Both the position numbers and the translations under genes were made by a program. From contig VBKY01000091.1 of NCBI GenBank assembly GCA_005879255.1, positions 464-31,696 on the forward strand: a DNA stretch of 31,233 nt, given 5' to 3'. The notes under the pieces were generated by a model, which ran no database searches, was not told the origin of the DNA, and saw only the letters and a program-made list of their open reading frames with translations. This DNA is from Deltaproteobacteria bacterium (lineage in GTDB: Bacteria > Desulfobacterota_B > Binatia > UBA9968). Positions 22,498 to 30,211 of this stretch are shown one piece after another; position 1 is the stretch's first letter, and each line of letters starts with the position of its first letter.

Positions 22498-23016
22498 TCA
22501 ACATTGGTGTTCCCACCGCATTTTAGTCACGCGCGTGATCGACGTGGAATTGGTATTCAACCCAGCGCCGATGCCGATCAACCGCAGGAGTCTATAAAAG
22601 AAAAAGTTGTAGGTTCCCTGGACTGTCACTTGCACCTTGGTCATGCAGGTCCCGCCGGTTGTATCAGTAGCAAGCGTGATCTGAGCATTTTGGAGCAAGG
22701 CGCTGGATATCCTTAACGCGGTTTGTCTTAGAATGTTGTCATTGGGGGTGAGCGAATAGCAGGCGGGTATAGTGCAAGTGCCGACTTGCGCAGCGTAATT
22801 GGCTTCCGCCGAGGCGATCCGTGCGCCTTCACGAGCGGCACTTTGGGCAAGCTGACCGCTCAAGAAAGCTAACCCGAAATCCGCGGGAATCCAAAGGATA
22901 ACTAATAGCAGCACGAAGACTAGCGTGAACTCGACCACCGCTTGGCCTTTGCTGCTCAAGGAAGAGCACAGACACTTTGTTATACCGTAGCGCTTATCAG
23001 CTGTATATTCGTTCAT
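22498..23016 (-). CDS. TadE-like pseudopilin, first of set 1
   Basis: 172 aa. After a basic N-terminus of about 22 residues comes SKGQAVVEFTLVFVLLLVIL then WIPADFGLAFLSGQLAQSAA, REGARIAS. It has the paired cysteines (CTIPACYS) and the YNFFFYRLLRLIG and TKMRWEHQC end, as in the 19767-20297 paralogue. GAGATGATCT precedes the ATG, the same weak ribosome site as in the paralogue. First gene of the three-gene set 1. Confidence 0.85.
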   Translation of the reverse strand: MNEYTADKRYGITKCLCSSLSSKGQAVVEFTLVFVLLLVILWIPADFGLAFLSGQLAQSAAREGARIASAEANYAAQVGTCTIPACYSLTPNDNILRQTALRISSALLQNAQITLATDTTGGTCMTKVQVTVQGTYNFFFYRLLRLIGIGAGLNTNSTSITRVTKMRWEHQC

Positions 23017-23359
23017 AGATCATCTCTATCCGCTGGTTCTATTCCGACCGCTTCAATATAGCGATTAGAAATGAAATGCAAGGGAGCGCAATCACTCGGA
23101 ATCTAGGCAACCTCCGGAAACAAAAACGCAGATAAGGGTGAACCCGATCATCATTTAGTCACGCCGGGTCAAGTAGGTGTTAAATATGGCCCATACTACG
23201 ACTACCAAAAGCACGCTATATCGCTAACTTAGACGTTTAAATCGCCTGTGTAACTATAACCATGGAAAGTTTGGGGGGGAACGCTCTATGAAACGCAAGA
23301 ATCTATACGTGAGACCGGGCACAGCACCGAGGCAGGCGATGTCGACAATGGTATTGCCG
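23017..23359 (-). promoter_or_regulatory. Leader of TadE-TadE-TadG set 1, conserved with that of set 2
   Basis: Homologous to 20298-20656. On the minus strand: CGGCAA/TTGTCG hairpin (23343-23359, with a G-U pair where set 2 has G-C), TTATAGTTACAC box, dyad GACCCG-N18-CGGGTT (23141-23170), TCCGG box, and TTGCAT and TATATT 15 bp apart (23055-23081), about 40 bp before the ATG. The spacing of the last pair is identical in both copies, which supports a promoter. The dyad may be an operator or an RNA stem. Confidence 0.5.
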
Positions 23360-23409
23360 AGGCCCATCATCCCTCGTCGCTTTGGCTCACCGCGGGGTTT
23401 TGTTTTCCA

Positions 23410-23990
23410 CTACCTCAGCATTGGTTCGATCGCCAGCATCACGGGCTTCGGGAGCGAAAACTCCTTATGGTGAAAATAAACAATGTCCGCCGCAATACGC
23501 ATCGGCTTCGTGCTGAGTAGTAGGTTGAAGAGCAGATCGCTTTGAAAGTGATCGAACAGAAACCGCAGTAAGCGCTTGGTTCGATATCGCGGGTAGGAGC
23601 GCACGAACCAACCACTCGGGTCGTCACTTTTACCGTTGAGATAATTGCCGATTGCATGACCCGCCGCCAAGCCGTGCCAGAACCATTATTGGGACCGCCA
23701 ACCTGCCACTGATACGCATATTTGCCATGGATGTGGCTTGGGTCGGAAATATGATCACGGCCAGCAGGATGCCGGCGATGCACATAAGGTACCCGAGTGC
23801 CCAAACTCCCAAGCCACGTAGCACATCACGTCCGGCTAGCGGGAGTGAAACGGTCGGTAGGCGCCAGCCGCGGCGACGAAGATAATGGCTACGAGGAACC
23901 CATAAAGAATTTCGAAGGTCAGAAGCCGCCCTTATTGTCCGTCTGTGATCCTTACAGAGTGCGCCGTGAAAAAAGTAAATACCTGCACCA
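23410..23990 (-). pseudogene. Hypothetical membrane protein, broken by frameshifts
   Basis: Three pieces in different frames read as one protein: a first helix (LTFEILYGFLVAIIFVAAAG), then an in-frame stop, then LRGLGVWALGYLMCIAGILL and AVIIFPTQATSMANMRISGR, a frame change near 23685, then FWHGLAAGHAIGNYLNGK and a soluble end (YRTKRLLRFLFDHFQSDLLF ... PVMLAIEPML) to the stop at 23410. Family not recognised. Upstream, another start-less frame (about 24110-23932) has one helix (LEITLVLGGPLLIFTLVQVF) and may be part of the same ruin. The gap between DAHP synthase and the tad set 1 leader holds only this. Confidence 0.5.
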
Positions 23991-24138
23991 AAGTAAAAAT
24001 CAGTAGCGGGCCACCTAAGACGAGCGTGATCTCAAGCCAAGAACTCTGCTGTACAGGGCTATCAGGAGATGAAAACAGCGGAATGGGCGAGCCGAATTGC
24101 TCACTAGTCTCGAGTCTCCGCGGCTTACGCTCGGCTGA

Positions 24139-25242
24139 TCATTTTCCGCGTTGCGCCAGGATGTCCTTGAGAATACCACGCGCCTTGCGGATGATGGTGT
24201 CGGTGGTTGGCCAATCGATGCAAGGGTCGGTAACGGAGCAACCGTATTTCAGCCTAGAAAGATCTTCGGGAATCGGCTGATTGCCGCCCTCGATGTTGCT
24301 CTCGATCATCAGTCCAACGATAGATTGGTTGCCTTCGCGGATCTGGTGCACGCAGTCCGACATCACGAGCGCCTGCATGTTGTGATCCTTGAAGGAATTG
24401 GAGTGGGAGCAGTCGACGACGATGTTGGGCGCGAACTTGGCGTCGCGCAGCGCCCTTTCAGTCATGGAAATACTGACGGTGTCGTAGTTCGGACGCTCGC
24501 CGCCGCGCAGCACGATGTGGCCATACCCATTGCCCCGCGTGCGTACGATCGAGGAGCGCCCCTTCGTATTGATGCCAAGGAAACTGTGAGGTTTCGCCGA
24601 GGACTTGACGGCATTGATGGCCACGTCGATATTGCCATCCGTGCCGTTTTTGAAGCCGACCGGCGTGGACAGGCCGGAAGCCATTTCGCGGTGAGTCTGG
24701 GATTCGGACGTGCGCGCGCCGATGGCGGTCCACGAAATGAGATCGCCCAAATATTGCGGCGCGATCGGATCAAGCGCCTCGGTCGCCGCCGGCAGGCCGA
24801 GCTCGGTCACCTGAAGTAGAAAGGCGCGCGCTTTTTCCATGCCTTCCTCGATGTGGAACGAATCATCCATCCGCGGGTCGTTGATGAATCCCTTCCAACC
24901 GACCGAAGTGCGCGGCTTCTCGAAATAAACCCGCATGATGAGATACAACGTATCGCGCACCTCGTCGGCGAGTTTTTTCAAGCGCTGGGCATAATCGTAG
25001 CCGGCAATCGGATCGTGGATCGAGCAGGGACCAACGACAATGAACAGCCGAGGATCCTTGCGATCGAGGATGTCCTTGATCGTCTCGCGCCCTGCAAAAA
25101 TAGTCTTAGAGGCCTTATCGGAGATCGGTACGCGGGCATGAATCTCCTCGGGCGACGGCATGAGATCGAGCGCCGCGATGTTCAGGTTTTCGAGAGGCTG
25201 GCGGATCCTGGTCGCAGTATTTGGTTTGTGGGCAGCTTTCAT
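24139..25242 (-). CDS. aroG: 3-deoxy-7-phosphoheptulonate synthase, class I (AroG/AroF/AroH type)
   Basis: First step of the shikimate pathway: phosphoenolpyruvate plus erythrose 4-phosphate to DAHP. 367 aa. Family motifs: FIVVGPCSIHDP, LIMRVYFEKPRTSVGWKGFI, GARTSESQTHREMASGLSTP followed by VGFKNGTDG, SIVRTRGNGYGHIVLRGG, VVDCSHSNS and IESNIEGGNQ. The metal-binding Cys, His, Glu and Asp of the family are present. The N-terminal 50 residues carry the usual regulatory extension, so feedback control by an aromatic amino acid is likely; which one cannot be told. The start at 25242 is chosen over the open upstream frame (to 25356) because MKAAHKPNTATRIRQPLENL is a typical beginning. No other shikimate gene is nearby. 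Confidence 0.95.
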   Translation of the reverse strand: MKAAHKPNTATRIRQPLENLNIAALDLMPSPEEIHARVPISDKASKTIFAGRETIKDILDRKDPRLFIVVGPCSIHDPIAGYDYAQRLKKLADEVRDTLYLIMRVYFEKPRTSVGWKGFINDPRMDDSFHIEEGMEKARAFLLQVTELGLPAATEALDPIAPQYLGDLISWTAIGARTSESQTHREMASGLSTPVGFKNGTDGNIDVAINAVKSSAKPHSFLGINTKGRSSIVRTRGNGYGHIVLRGGERPNYDTVSISMTERALRDAKFAPNIVVDCSHSNSFKDHNMQALVMSDCVHQIREGNQSIVGLMIESNIEGGNQPIPEDLSRLKYGCSVTDPCIDWPTTDTIIRKARGILKDILAQRGK

Positions 25243-25444
25243 AACTTTTGACCGACTTATGATAGCACGTCGTTTGCAGCGCCGGAATCGCATGTTTCGT
25301 GTTACGGCTAGGCCGCTCCACGGGACCCTGGTCGCGAAATCTTTGCAGATCGACAACGAGATTTTAATATCCGGATTTGTTTTTTGAGTTTCAACGTCTC
25401 GGGAACGTCTGTTTAAGCTCGCTGTAAGGCACCTCTCTCCTCCC

Positions 25445-25792
25445 TCAATATAGCGGTCCGATGACCCAGAAACAGATATAGAACGCAGCCGGGAGTGCGC
25501 CGATGATCAGCGGCGCAAGTAGGGCTGAATGCGCTCCGGGTCCCGTAGTCGGACGCCGTCGAAGTACTAAGCCCAGCACTGCCAGGGAGAGACTCACGGC
25601 CGCGCTCGTCGCTAGCACGCGCCCGACAATCGGTCGCCATGGGGAAGTGGCCGGCGTCGTCGGCATGCCGAAAAAGACGAGGGCATTGGAACAGGCGACT
25701 AAGGCCCAAAGCCGCGCAGGAGCGGATAGTCGGCGCCATGGCGTCGTCAGGACCAGAAGAATAAAAAGAATCAGGATCACGATCGCAATCAT
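25445..25792 (-). CDS. Small membrane protein
   Basis: 115 aa from the ATG at 25792 with GGAGG 7 nt upstream. About four hydrophobic helices (MIAIVILILFILLVLT at the start, about 27-45, 60-76, 88-112), joined by short basic loops such as PWRRLSAP and LRRRPTTGPG. Not recognised. First of a series of unrelated small membrane genes on the minus strand (25445-28719). Confidence 0.6.
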   Translation of the reverse strand: MIAIVILILFILLVLTTPWRRLSAPARLWALVACSNALVFFGMPTTPATSPWRPIVGRVLATSAAVSLSLAVLGLVLRRRPTTGPGAHSALLAPLIIGALPAAFYICFWVIGPLY

Positions 25793-25984
25793 CGCTGTTC
25801 CTCCGCTCAACTCGCAAGTTGCCTCGCATGACCGTGCATGCCAGCTTTTTTCACTCTAACGTAATCCGTCACTGTGTGGTTAAGGCTCAGGAGCCCCAAT
25901 CGTTTGCGCACGTCGTTTAAGATCCGGTAACGACCAAACACGTTTCTCAGTATGGGGATAAATCCTTTTCGGACCAAACGTCGG

Positions 25985-26659
25985 CTAACCATAAATGACA
26001 ACGCCCACAATCACAGCGGTGTCGAGCGCGATCCAGCCTACGCATGGTAAGTAGATGTTCTTATCGTGCTTCTGTATCCCGAGCCAAAACCACAGGACGG
26101 CGGAGAGGAGATAAGCGCTCCACGATAGGATAGAAACACCGGCCGCCTGATGACCGAACCAGATCGTCAAGACCTGGGGGATTGTCATTAGCATCGTAAA
26201 GATAGACATCCCTCCGAGCAAACGACGCAGAGTTGGATCAGAGTGAGACATATGAACCACAGGAATCGTGAGATTTGGACCCATGGTCGTCTCCGTGAGG
26301 AATAATTTTGAATCGACGACTACTGCGAGAAATACTTCGTTGGCCGGTGCAACAAACCAGAAAAACACCACGGGAAATGCCAGCAACAAAGCAATGCCTG
26401 CGCCGAGCGTGTACGAAAACGCTCGTTTCCTTTTGCGTAAAATGAACGCAAGCGAAATTGTCGCTAGGATTGCAGCCGGCTCTAGAATACCGCCGACGTT
26501 TGGTGGTCCCCATGCCACATAGAGAGTCTTTTGTAGCGTGATGTACAATGCAGCGTCGTACCGCATTTTGGCGGGCCGCTCCAGCACGTGAGCGAACGCC
26601 AGGCCGAGGAGCAGAGAGACCAAGAGAATCGTCACGAAGCGCCAACTTCTGATCAGCAT
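25985..26659 (-). CDS. Fusion of a DUF1772-like membrane protein and a PQ-loop/SemiSWEET-like domain
   Basis: 224 aa from the ATG at 26659 (AGGAG upstream). Residues 1-115 resemble DUF1772 proteins: HVLERPAKMRYDAALYITLQ, AWGPPNVGGILEPAAILATI and LLLAFPVVFFWFVAPANEVF. That domain normally has about 40 further residues with a fourth helix, absent here. From residue 126 (ATG at 26284, itself preceded by ACGGAG) the protein becomes a PQ-loop half-transporter: MTIPQVLTIWFGHQAAGVSI, LSWSAYLLSAVLWFWLGIQ, GWIALDTAVIVGVVIYG. SemiSWEETs carry sugars as dimers. The part from 26284 may also be translated alone. Either a deletion fused two genes in frame, or they overlap. Confidence 0.65.
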   Translation of the reverse strand: MLIRSWRFVTILLVSLLLGLAFAHVLERPAKMRYDAALYITLQKTLYVAWGPPNVGGILEPAAILATISLAFILRKRKRAFSYTLGAGIALLLAFPVVFFWFVAPANEVFLAVVVDSKLFLTETTMGPNLTIPVVHMSHSDPTLRRLLGGMSIFTMLMTIPQVLTIWFGHQAAGVSILSWSAYLLSAVLWFWLGIQKHDKNIYLPCVGWIALDTAVIVGVVIYG

Positions 26660-26903
26660 GAGTTTCTCCTCGCAATCCAATAACCATGCTTCAATCGCTG
26701 CCGCATCCGAAGTGAATGGCCGCACTGACGACGACTCATCGATCTGGAGGGATGAGGGCGTGGGCCCGCAGGAAGTCGATCACCTGCCGTCGCGCGTCAG
26801 CGGTGGCCGCGGCGTGCAAACAACGACTAAGCTCACGTGCCACAGCGATTACAGGAGTCTCGCTCCGATATCATCTGACGTCCGCAACCAATCGCAGACC
26901 TTG

Positions 26904-27518
26904 TCACACCCACTCCGTATCCATATGTGCAAAGTGGCTTTCTAACAATTGGTCAACCTCATCGACGTTTCCAAGGCCCAAGAAGCCCACTTGAACCCAA
27001 TCTTGGATTTGCCCTTTGCCGGTGTTGTGATAACGCCGTTCGCCACCAAAAATGAGGTCGCTGCGACCTTCATAGCGCCGTATCCTTCGACGCGCTCGAA
27101 TTTGGCGCGCGTCAAAAGACCACAGCGTATTGTAAAGGGCCGGTAGCGCCTGCAGCCACAACAACGACCAGCCAAAGCCTTGATACACCAGAGCCCGTTG
27201 ATCCGTGATCGCGTAGATCGTCTGCAAGACTCTGCTCGGATAACGCCACGGCGCCGCCAGCAGTAAGTAACCGACCATACCACCGACAAACAAAACTGCG
27301 GGGAGCACCGACTTTTCGAGCCTCGAAAGAGGGGCGATCAGCCATACGGAAATAGCAATAAAGAGAGCGATCAGGCCGAGCTGAAACACGCACGCCCGCG
27401 CCACCTCGCGGGAGAACTGCATTGGATCGGGCTGGCCGACCCAGATCAATTTCTCCTCGGACCTCAGCTGCGGCTCAATTATTCTTCGGAGCTCGCTAAC
27501 AGAGCGTGAAGAACTCAT
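26904..27518 (-). CDS. Membrane protein with bacterial PH-like domain
   Basis: 204 aa. It begins with IEPQLRSEEKLIWVGQPDP, then two helices (about 43-62 and 70-90), then TIYAITDQRALVYQGFGWS and, near the end, GRSDLIFGGER, DWVQVGFLGLGNVDEVDQLL. This order (E-L-W-GQP start, two helices, YAITD.RA strand) is that of small bacterial PH-domain membrane proteins. Function unknown; probably at the inner membrane with the PH-like domain in the cytoplasm. ATG at 27518; no strong ribosome site is visible. Confidence 0.75.
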   Translation of the reverse strand: MSSSRSVSELRRIIEPQLRSEEKLIWVGQPDPMQFSREVARACVFQLGLIALFIAISVWLIAPLSRLEKSVLPAVLFVGGMVGYLLLAAPWRYPSRVLQTIYAITDQRALVYQGFGWSLLWLQALPALYNTLWSFDARQIRARRRIRRYEGRSDLIFGGERRYHNTGKGQIQDWVQVGFLGLGNVDEVDQLLESHFAHMDTEWV

Positions 27519-27586
27519 GATTGGTCGTTAGCTTCGACCACTAATGATGTCATCATCGCCAACGCGTGCGCACGACAAAGGTCATA

Positions 27587-27646
27587 ACAATGCCGACGGA
27601 CTCAGGCAATCGCACCCGCAGCAGCCGTTGGTTGCACCGGCATTGT
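27587..27646. repeat. Long intergenic hairpin
   Basis: ACAATGCCG (27587-27595) and CGGCATTGT (27638-27646) are perfect complements; ACGG and CCGT inside extend the pairing. A second pair, TTGCACC/GGTGCAA (27632-27638 and 27668-27674), overlaps and could form an alternative fold. The element lies between the DUF6328 pseudogene and the PH-domain gene. It may be a terminator, an attC-like site or a repeat. Confidence 0.45.
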
Positions 27647-27691
27647 GGTCTGGAAATTCCCTTGCATGGTGCAAATAATTACTGCTGATCG

Positions 27692-28155
27692 TCAGCTTGT
27701 TCGTTCGCGCTTGGAACCGGTCCACTTCGAGCTCCGTACATGCGGCAGCACGAACCATAAGCCGACAAAGACAGCGAACAGGAATGCCGCACCCAGTGGA
27801 ACGATGGCGCCGTCCTCGATCACGCGTCCGACCAGATAGAACTCAATGCAAATGCTCAAAGCTAACGGCACCATGCTCCATAAAAGCAAACGGGTGGCGA
27901 GGTGGATGAACGTGCTGGTGACCCCCTGCGGTCCCCTCTGACGATGATACGCCGCTGATGCCATGATCAGCGCAACCGCGATTGCGAGCAGCGTGATGGC
28001 CACTAAGTGGAGACGCTGCTCAGCCAATATAAGTTTCTGCGCGAAACCCGGATACCCGGCAAGACCATGCGGCATTCTTCGAGCAAATACTGAGCCGCCC
28101 TTGATAACGGCACCAGCTCTCGTTCCTCCTCGTTTGCGTCTCCTTCACTAGCCAA
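27692..28155 (-). pseudogene. DUF6328-like membrane protein with internal deletion and frameshift
   Basis: The upstream part (TTG start at 28155 with GGGAG before it) reads MASEGDANEEERELVPLSRA and AAQYLLEECRMVLPGI, the normal beginning of this family. The frame then changes, and the lower part (start-like ATG at 28075) reads GFAQKLILAEQRLHLVAITL, ALIMASAAYHRQ, then two helices and a basic end. About 14 residues of the first membrane helix, expected between PGI and GFAQKL, are missing, so the loss is a deletion out of frame. The 127-aa lower frame alone might still be made. Family memory is fair, not certain. Confidence 0.6.
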
Positions 28156-28185
28156 ATTGTTTTCTCCCGCAATTCGTTCTCTAAG

Positions 28186-28719
28186 TCATGTCGTCAGACC
28201 GTGTTCTTTTAAGAGATAGGTAATCCAACCGACGATGGTTATGACAAGAAACGGATATCCGAAAAATGGCAACGGTGATGAAGTCGGAAGCAACGGCTCC
28301 CCCCAAAACATTCTTGCGCTCGTGACGGCAAAAAGAATTGCCGTCGCAATTCCGATCACACGAACCCACATGGAGAACTCGTTGGGAATACTGATGAGCA
28401 AAAGCGCCGCAGCCCAAAGCGCAATTCCCGCGGCGAAAGAAGGAATGCTTCCGACTAATCCTGCTGCTGTCCCCGAAAGTATGACGCCCTCGCCGATCGC
28501 AAATACCAGGAATCCAGCAGCAATGACATCACATCCCTTCCTCAGGAATTTCACTGTTAGTAAGGTAGTCGCCATCACAAGGCCCACGCTGTCAATTGCC
28601 CATAATGTTGCTTGCAGATGCGAATGCGTGACGATAGTCCCCGCCAGGCCAAACACTGCGCCAATAGCAAGCCCAGTGGCCGCCACGATATTTAACTTTC
28701 GGTGCGTGGTTGGGTTCAT
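28186..28719 (-). CDS. Polytopic membrane protein of unknown function
   Basis: 177 aa with about six hydrophobic helices and very short loops: VAATGLAIGAVFGLAGTIV, ATLWAIDSVGLVMATTLL, VIAAGFLVFAIGEGVIL, FAAGIALWAAALLLISI, VIGIATAILFAVTSA, and YPFLVITIVGWITYLL near the end. Not recognised as a named family. No clear ribosome-binding site before the ATG at 28719; no other start fits better. Confidence 0.65.
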   Translation of the reverse strand: MNPTTHRKLNIVAATGLAIGAVFGLAGTIVTHSHLQATLWAIDSVGLVMATTLLTVKFLRKGCDVIAAGFLVFAIGEGVILSGTAAGLVGSIPSFAAGIALWAAALLLISIPNEFSMWVRVIGIATAILFAVTSARMFWGEPLLPTSSPLPFFGYPFLVITIVGWITYLLKEHGLTT

Positions 28720-28802
28720 GTAAATTACTCGAGACTCAGCAAAAAATACCGTCGTATTCTCGACTCTGGCAAAACATTAGCTTTTCGAGCGCCGAAACCG
28801 GC

Positions 28803-28866
28803 GATTCCTCGCTCTGCTCGGAATGACATTTTGGGTTATTTGTCATCCCGAACGGAGTGAGAGATC
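28803..28866. repeat. Inverted repeat of the 'TGTCATCCCGAA' extragenic type
   Basis: Arm 28803-28828 (GATTCCTCGCTCTGCTCGGA followed by ATGACA) is a close reverse complement of arm 28841-28866 (TGTCATCCCGAACGGAGTGA followed by GAGATC), with a 12-nt loop. It is the complete form of the element seen in part at 7720-7776 and 16279-16312. It fills most of the 254-bp gap between the lipoprotein and the polytopic membrane gene. Confidence 0.7.
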
Positions 28867-28973
28867 TTGGCCGAACTGAATCACCACCAGCAAACCGTAT
28901 AACACCGGGATAAACCGCGCGAGCTTTGCGAGTGTTGGGTTCCAACGCGCGTTTGGATTTCATTCCGCCAGAT

Positions 28974-29384
28974 TCAGAACGCGCTTGGCTGCAGGTAAAT
29001 GTCTCCGCTCTGACCGCTGGCAATCCGCAAAATCTTCTGCTGCTCGGGACGTATGACAACCGCCGCTTCGGAAGCGCCACCACCGCAAATGCCGTTCGAA
29101 GTAGCACCGACAACGTGCTCGCCAAGAGCGATAAATAGCTCGACCTTTTCCGATGGCGCGAGATCTGCGACCGGTACCGCATCGATGAAAACTCGAACCG
29201 TACAAGCCGAACCCATCAAACCACTGTCGCGTTTAATGATGAGGCTGCCGGTTTGTGGCGCTTGAGATATCAACTGCGGTGCCAGGATGCGAGCGGACGG
29301 CACCGCAGTTGCCTGATGGACAGTCACCGGCTGAGTGGCACAAGCCGTGAGCAATAGACCTAGCAATCCAACAAAAAAACGCAT
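28974..29384 (-). CDS. Small lipoprotein
   Basis: 136 aa. Signal sequence MRFFVGLLGLLLTACATQ with the lipobox LTAC, so the mature protein begins at Cys15 and is lipid-anchored. The remainder has two pieces of beta structure (GSLIIKRDSGLMGSACTVRV, VELFIALGEHVVGATSNG, VVIRPEQQKILRI) and two further cysteines that could form a disulfide. Similar short lipoproteins are common in proteobacteria without known function. No strong ribosome site. Confidence 0.75.
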   Translation of the reverse strand: MRFFVGLLGLLLTACATQPVTVHQATAVPSARILAPQLISQAPQTGSLIIKRDSGLMGSACTVRVFIDAVPVADLAPSEKVELFIALGEHVVGATSNGICGGGASEAAVVIRPEQQKILRIASGQSGDIYLQPSAF

Positions 29385-29414
29385 AACGCCTCCGATCGAT
29401 ACTTGACCAGCAAA

Positions 29415-30183
29415 TCAGTCGCACGAGCTCCGTGCGTTGGTTGACATTGCCTCCTTACGTTTCTTGAGAATGACCCATGCGTAACTGGTAAAATGTGGAT
29501 TGGGTGCCTCAAAAAATAACTTGAAAGAGACTTGTGCAGTTTCTGAGGCCACGGAAGCTTTTTGTATTAGCCCTCGTGACCGAAGAATCCTCTGTATTCG
29601 ACGATTTCATAACCTATTCCGGAAAACCTTTCTGCCATTTTCATGGTTGGTCCCCTGCACCAACTATAATAGGCAGGAAATTTCGCGTGTTGATCTTTGT
29701 CTCACGGGGCAAAAAAATCAAGTAGTGCGGACAATGTTTCGGGTAAGAGTCGGTTCACCAAAAATGGCACCGCGTAGAGCGTTGGAAAAAAGTGCACAGC
29801 AAATCCGCCGGGATTTAGCAGAGAATAAACATTTCTATGGAGCAATTCTCCATCCTTGACATGTTCCGCAAGCATCCTGGTAAAACAAGATCGAATCTTT
29901 CGGTGCTAGACAAGTCATTGGCCATTATGTCCTGTGCCAGCTTCTTGTATTGATCGGGCGCTTTGCCAAGTTCGTTTTCGGAAATATCGAGAATCGTATA
30001 ATCCAAATTTCTGCTCGAAATAAAGGCGGGCGTTAGCATCGGGTTAACTCCGCCGCCTAGATCACATAACTTTTTCAGTTCGTAACGATCGATCAAGTTC
30101 TCCAGCAAAGATTTATAACCCTGCCAATCTCGCCACTGCTGGCGTAGACAATGGTGGGCATCGATTCGTGCTTCAGGAATTGA
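29415..30183 (-). pseudogene. SAM-dependent methyltransferase, disrupted by several frameshifts and a stop
   Basis: Read across frames this is one class I methyltransferase. Frame 1 (from about 30183, no start codon; the upstream end is lost): EARIDAHHCLRQQWRDWQGY, the SAM motif LCDLGGGVNP, YTILDISENELGKA, RFDLV. After a shift near 29880: MLAEHVKDGELLHRNVYSLL, NPGGFAVHFFPTLYAVPFLV, NRLLPE, then a stop near 29711. After another shift: RFSGIGYEIVEYRGFFGHEG, an in-frame TAA near 29565, KLPWPQKLHKSLSSYFLRHP, then a last shift and SYAWVILKKRKEA to 29415. The segment is more AT-rich than its neighbours, suggesting an incoming gene, perhaps from a surface-glycan locus. The 97-aa frame at 29815-30108 is only part of it. 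Confidence 0.75.
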
Positions 30184-30211
30184 TTACCATCGACTTATCC
30201 AGCAGCCGCTC

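Noticed and set aside
24151..24819. Plus-strand frame of 222 codons opposite DAHP synthase
   Set aside because: Shadow of a highly conserved gene in a GC-rich third-position context.
25807..26010. 67-codon minus-strand frame between two membrane genes
   Set aside because: It starts inside the fusion gene, has no ribosome site and no known motif; may be chance, though the gap it fills has no other content.
26736..26870. Frame ending in ARRQVIDFLRAHALIPPDR upstream of the DUF1772-like gene
   Set aside because: It resembles the tail of an alpha/beta-hydrolase, but it is short, has no start and the similarity is too weak to call.
28736..29182. 148-codon minus-strand frame
   Set aside because: It reads through an extragenic palindrome and overlaps the lipoprotein gene; composition is that of repeat DNA.
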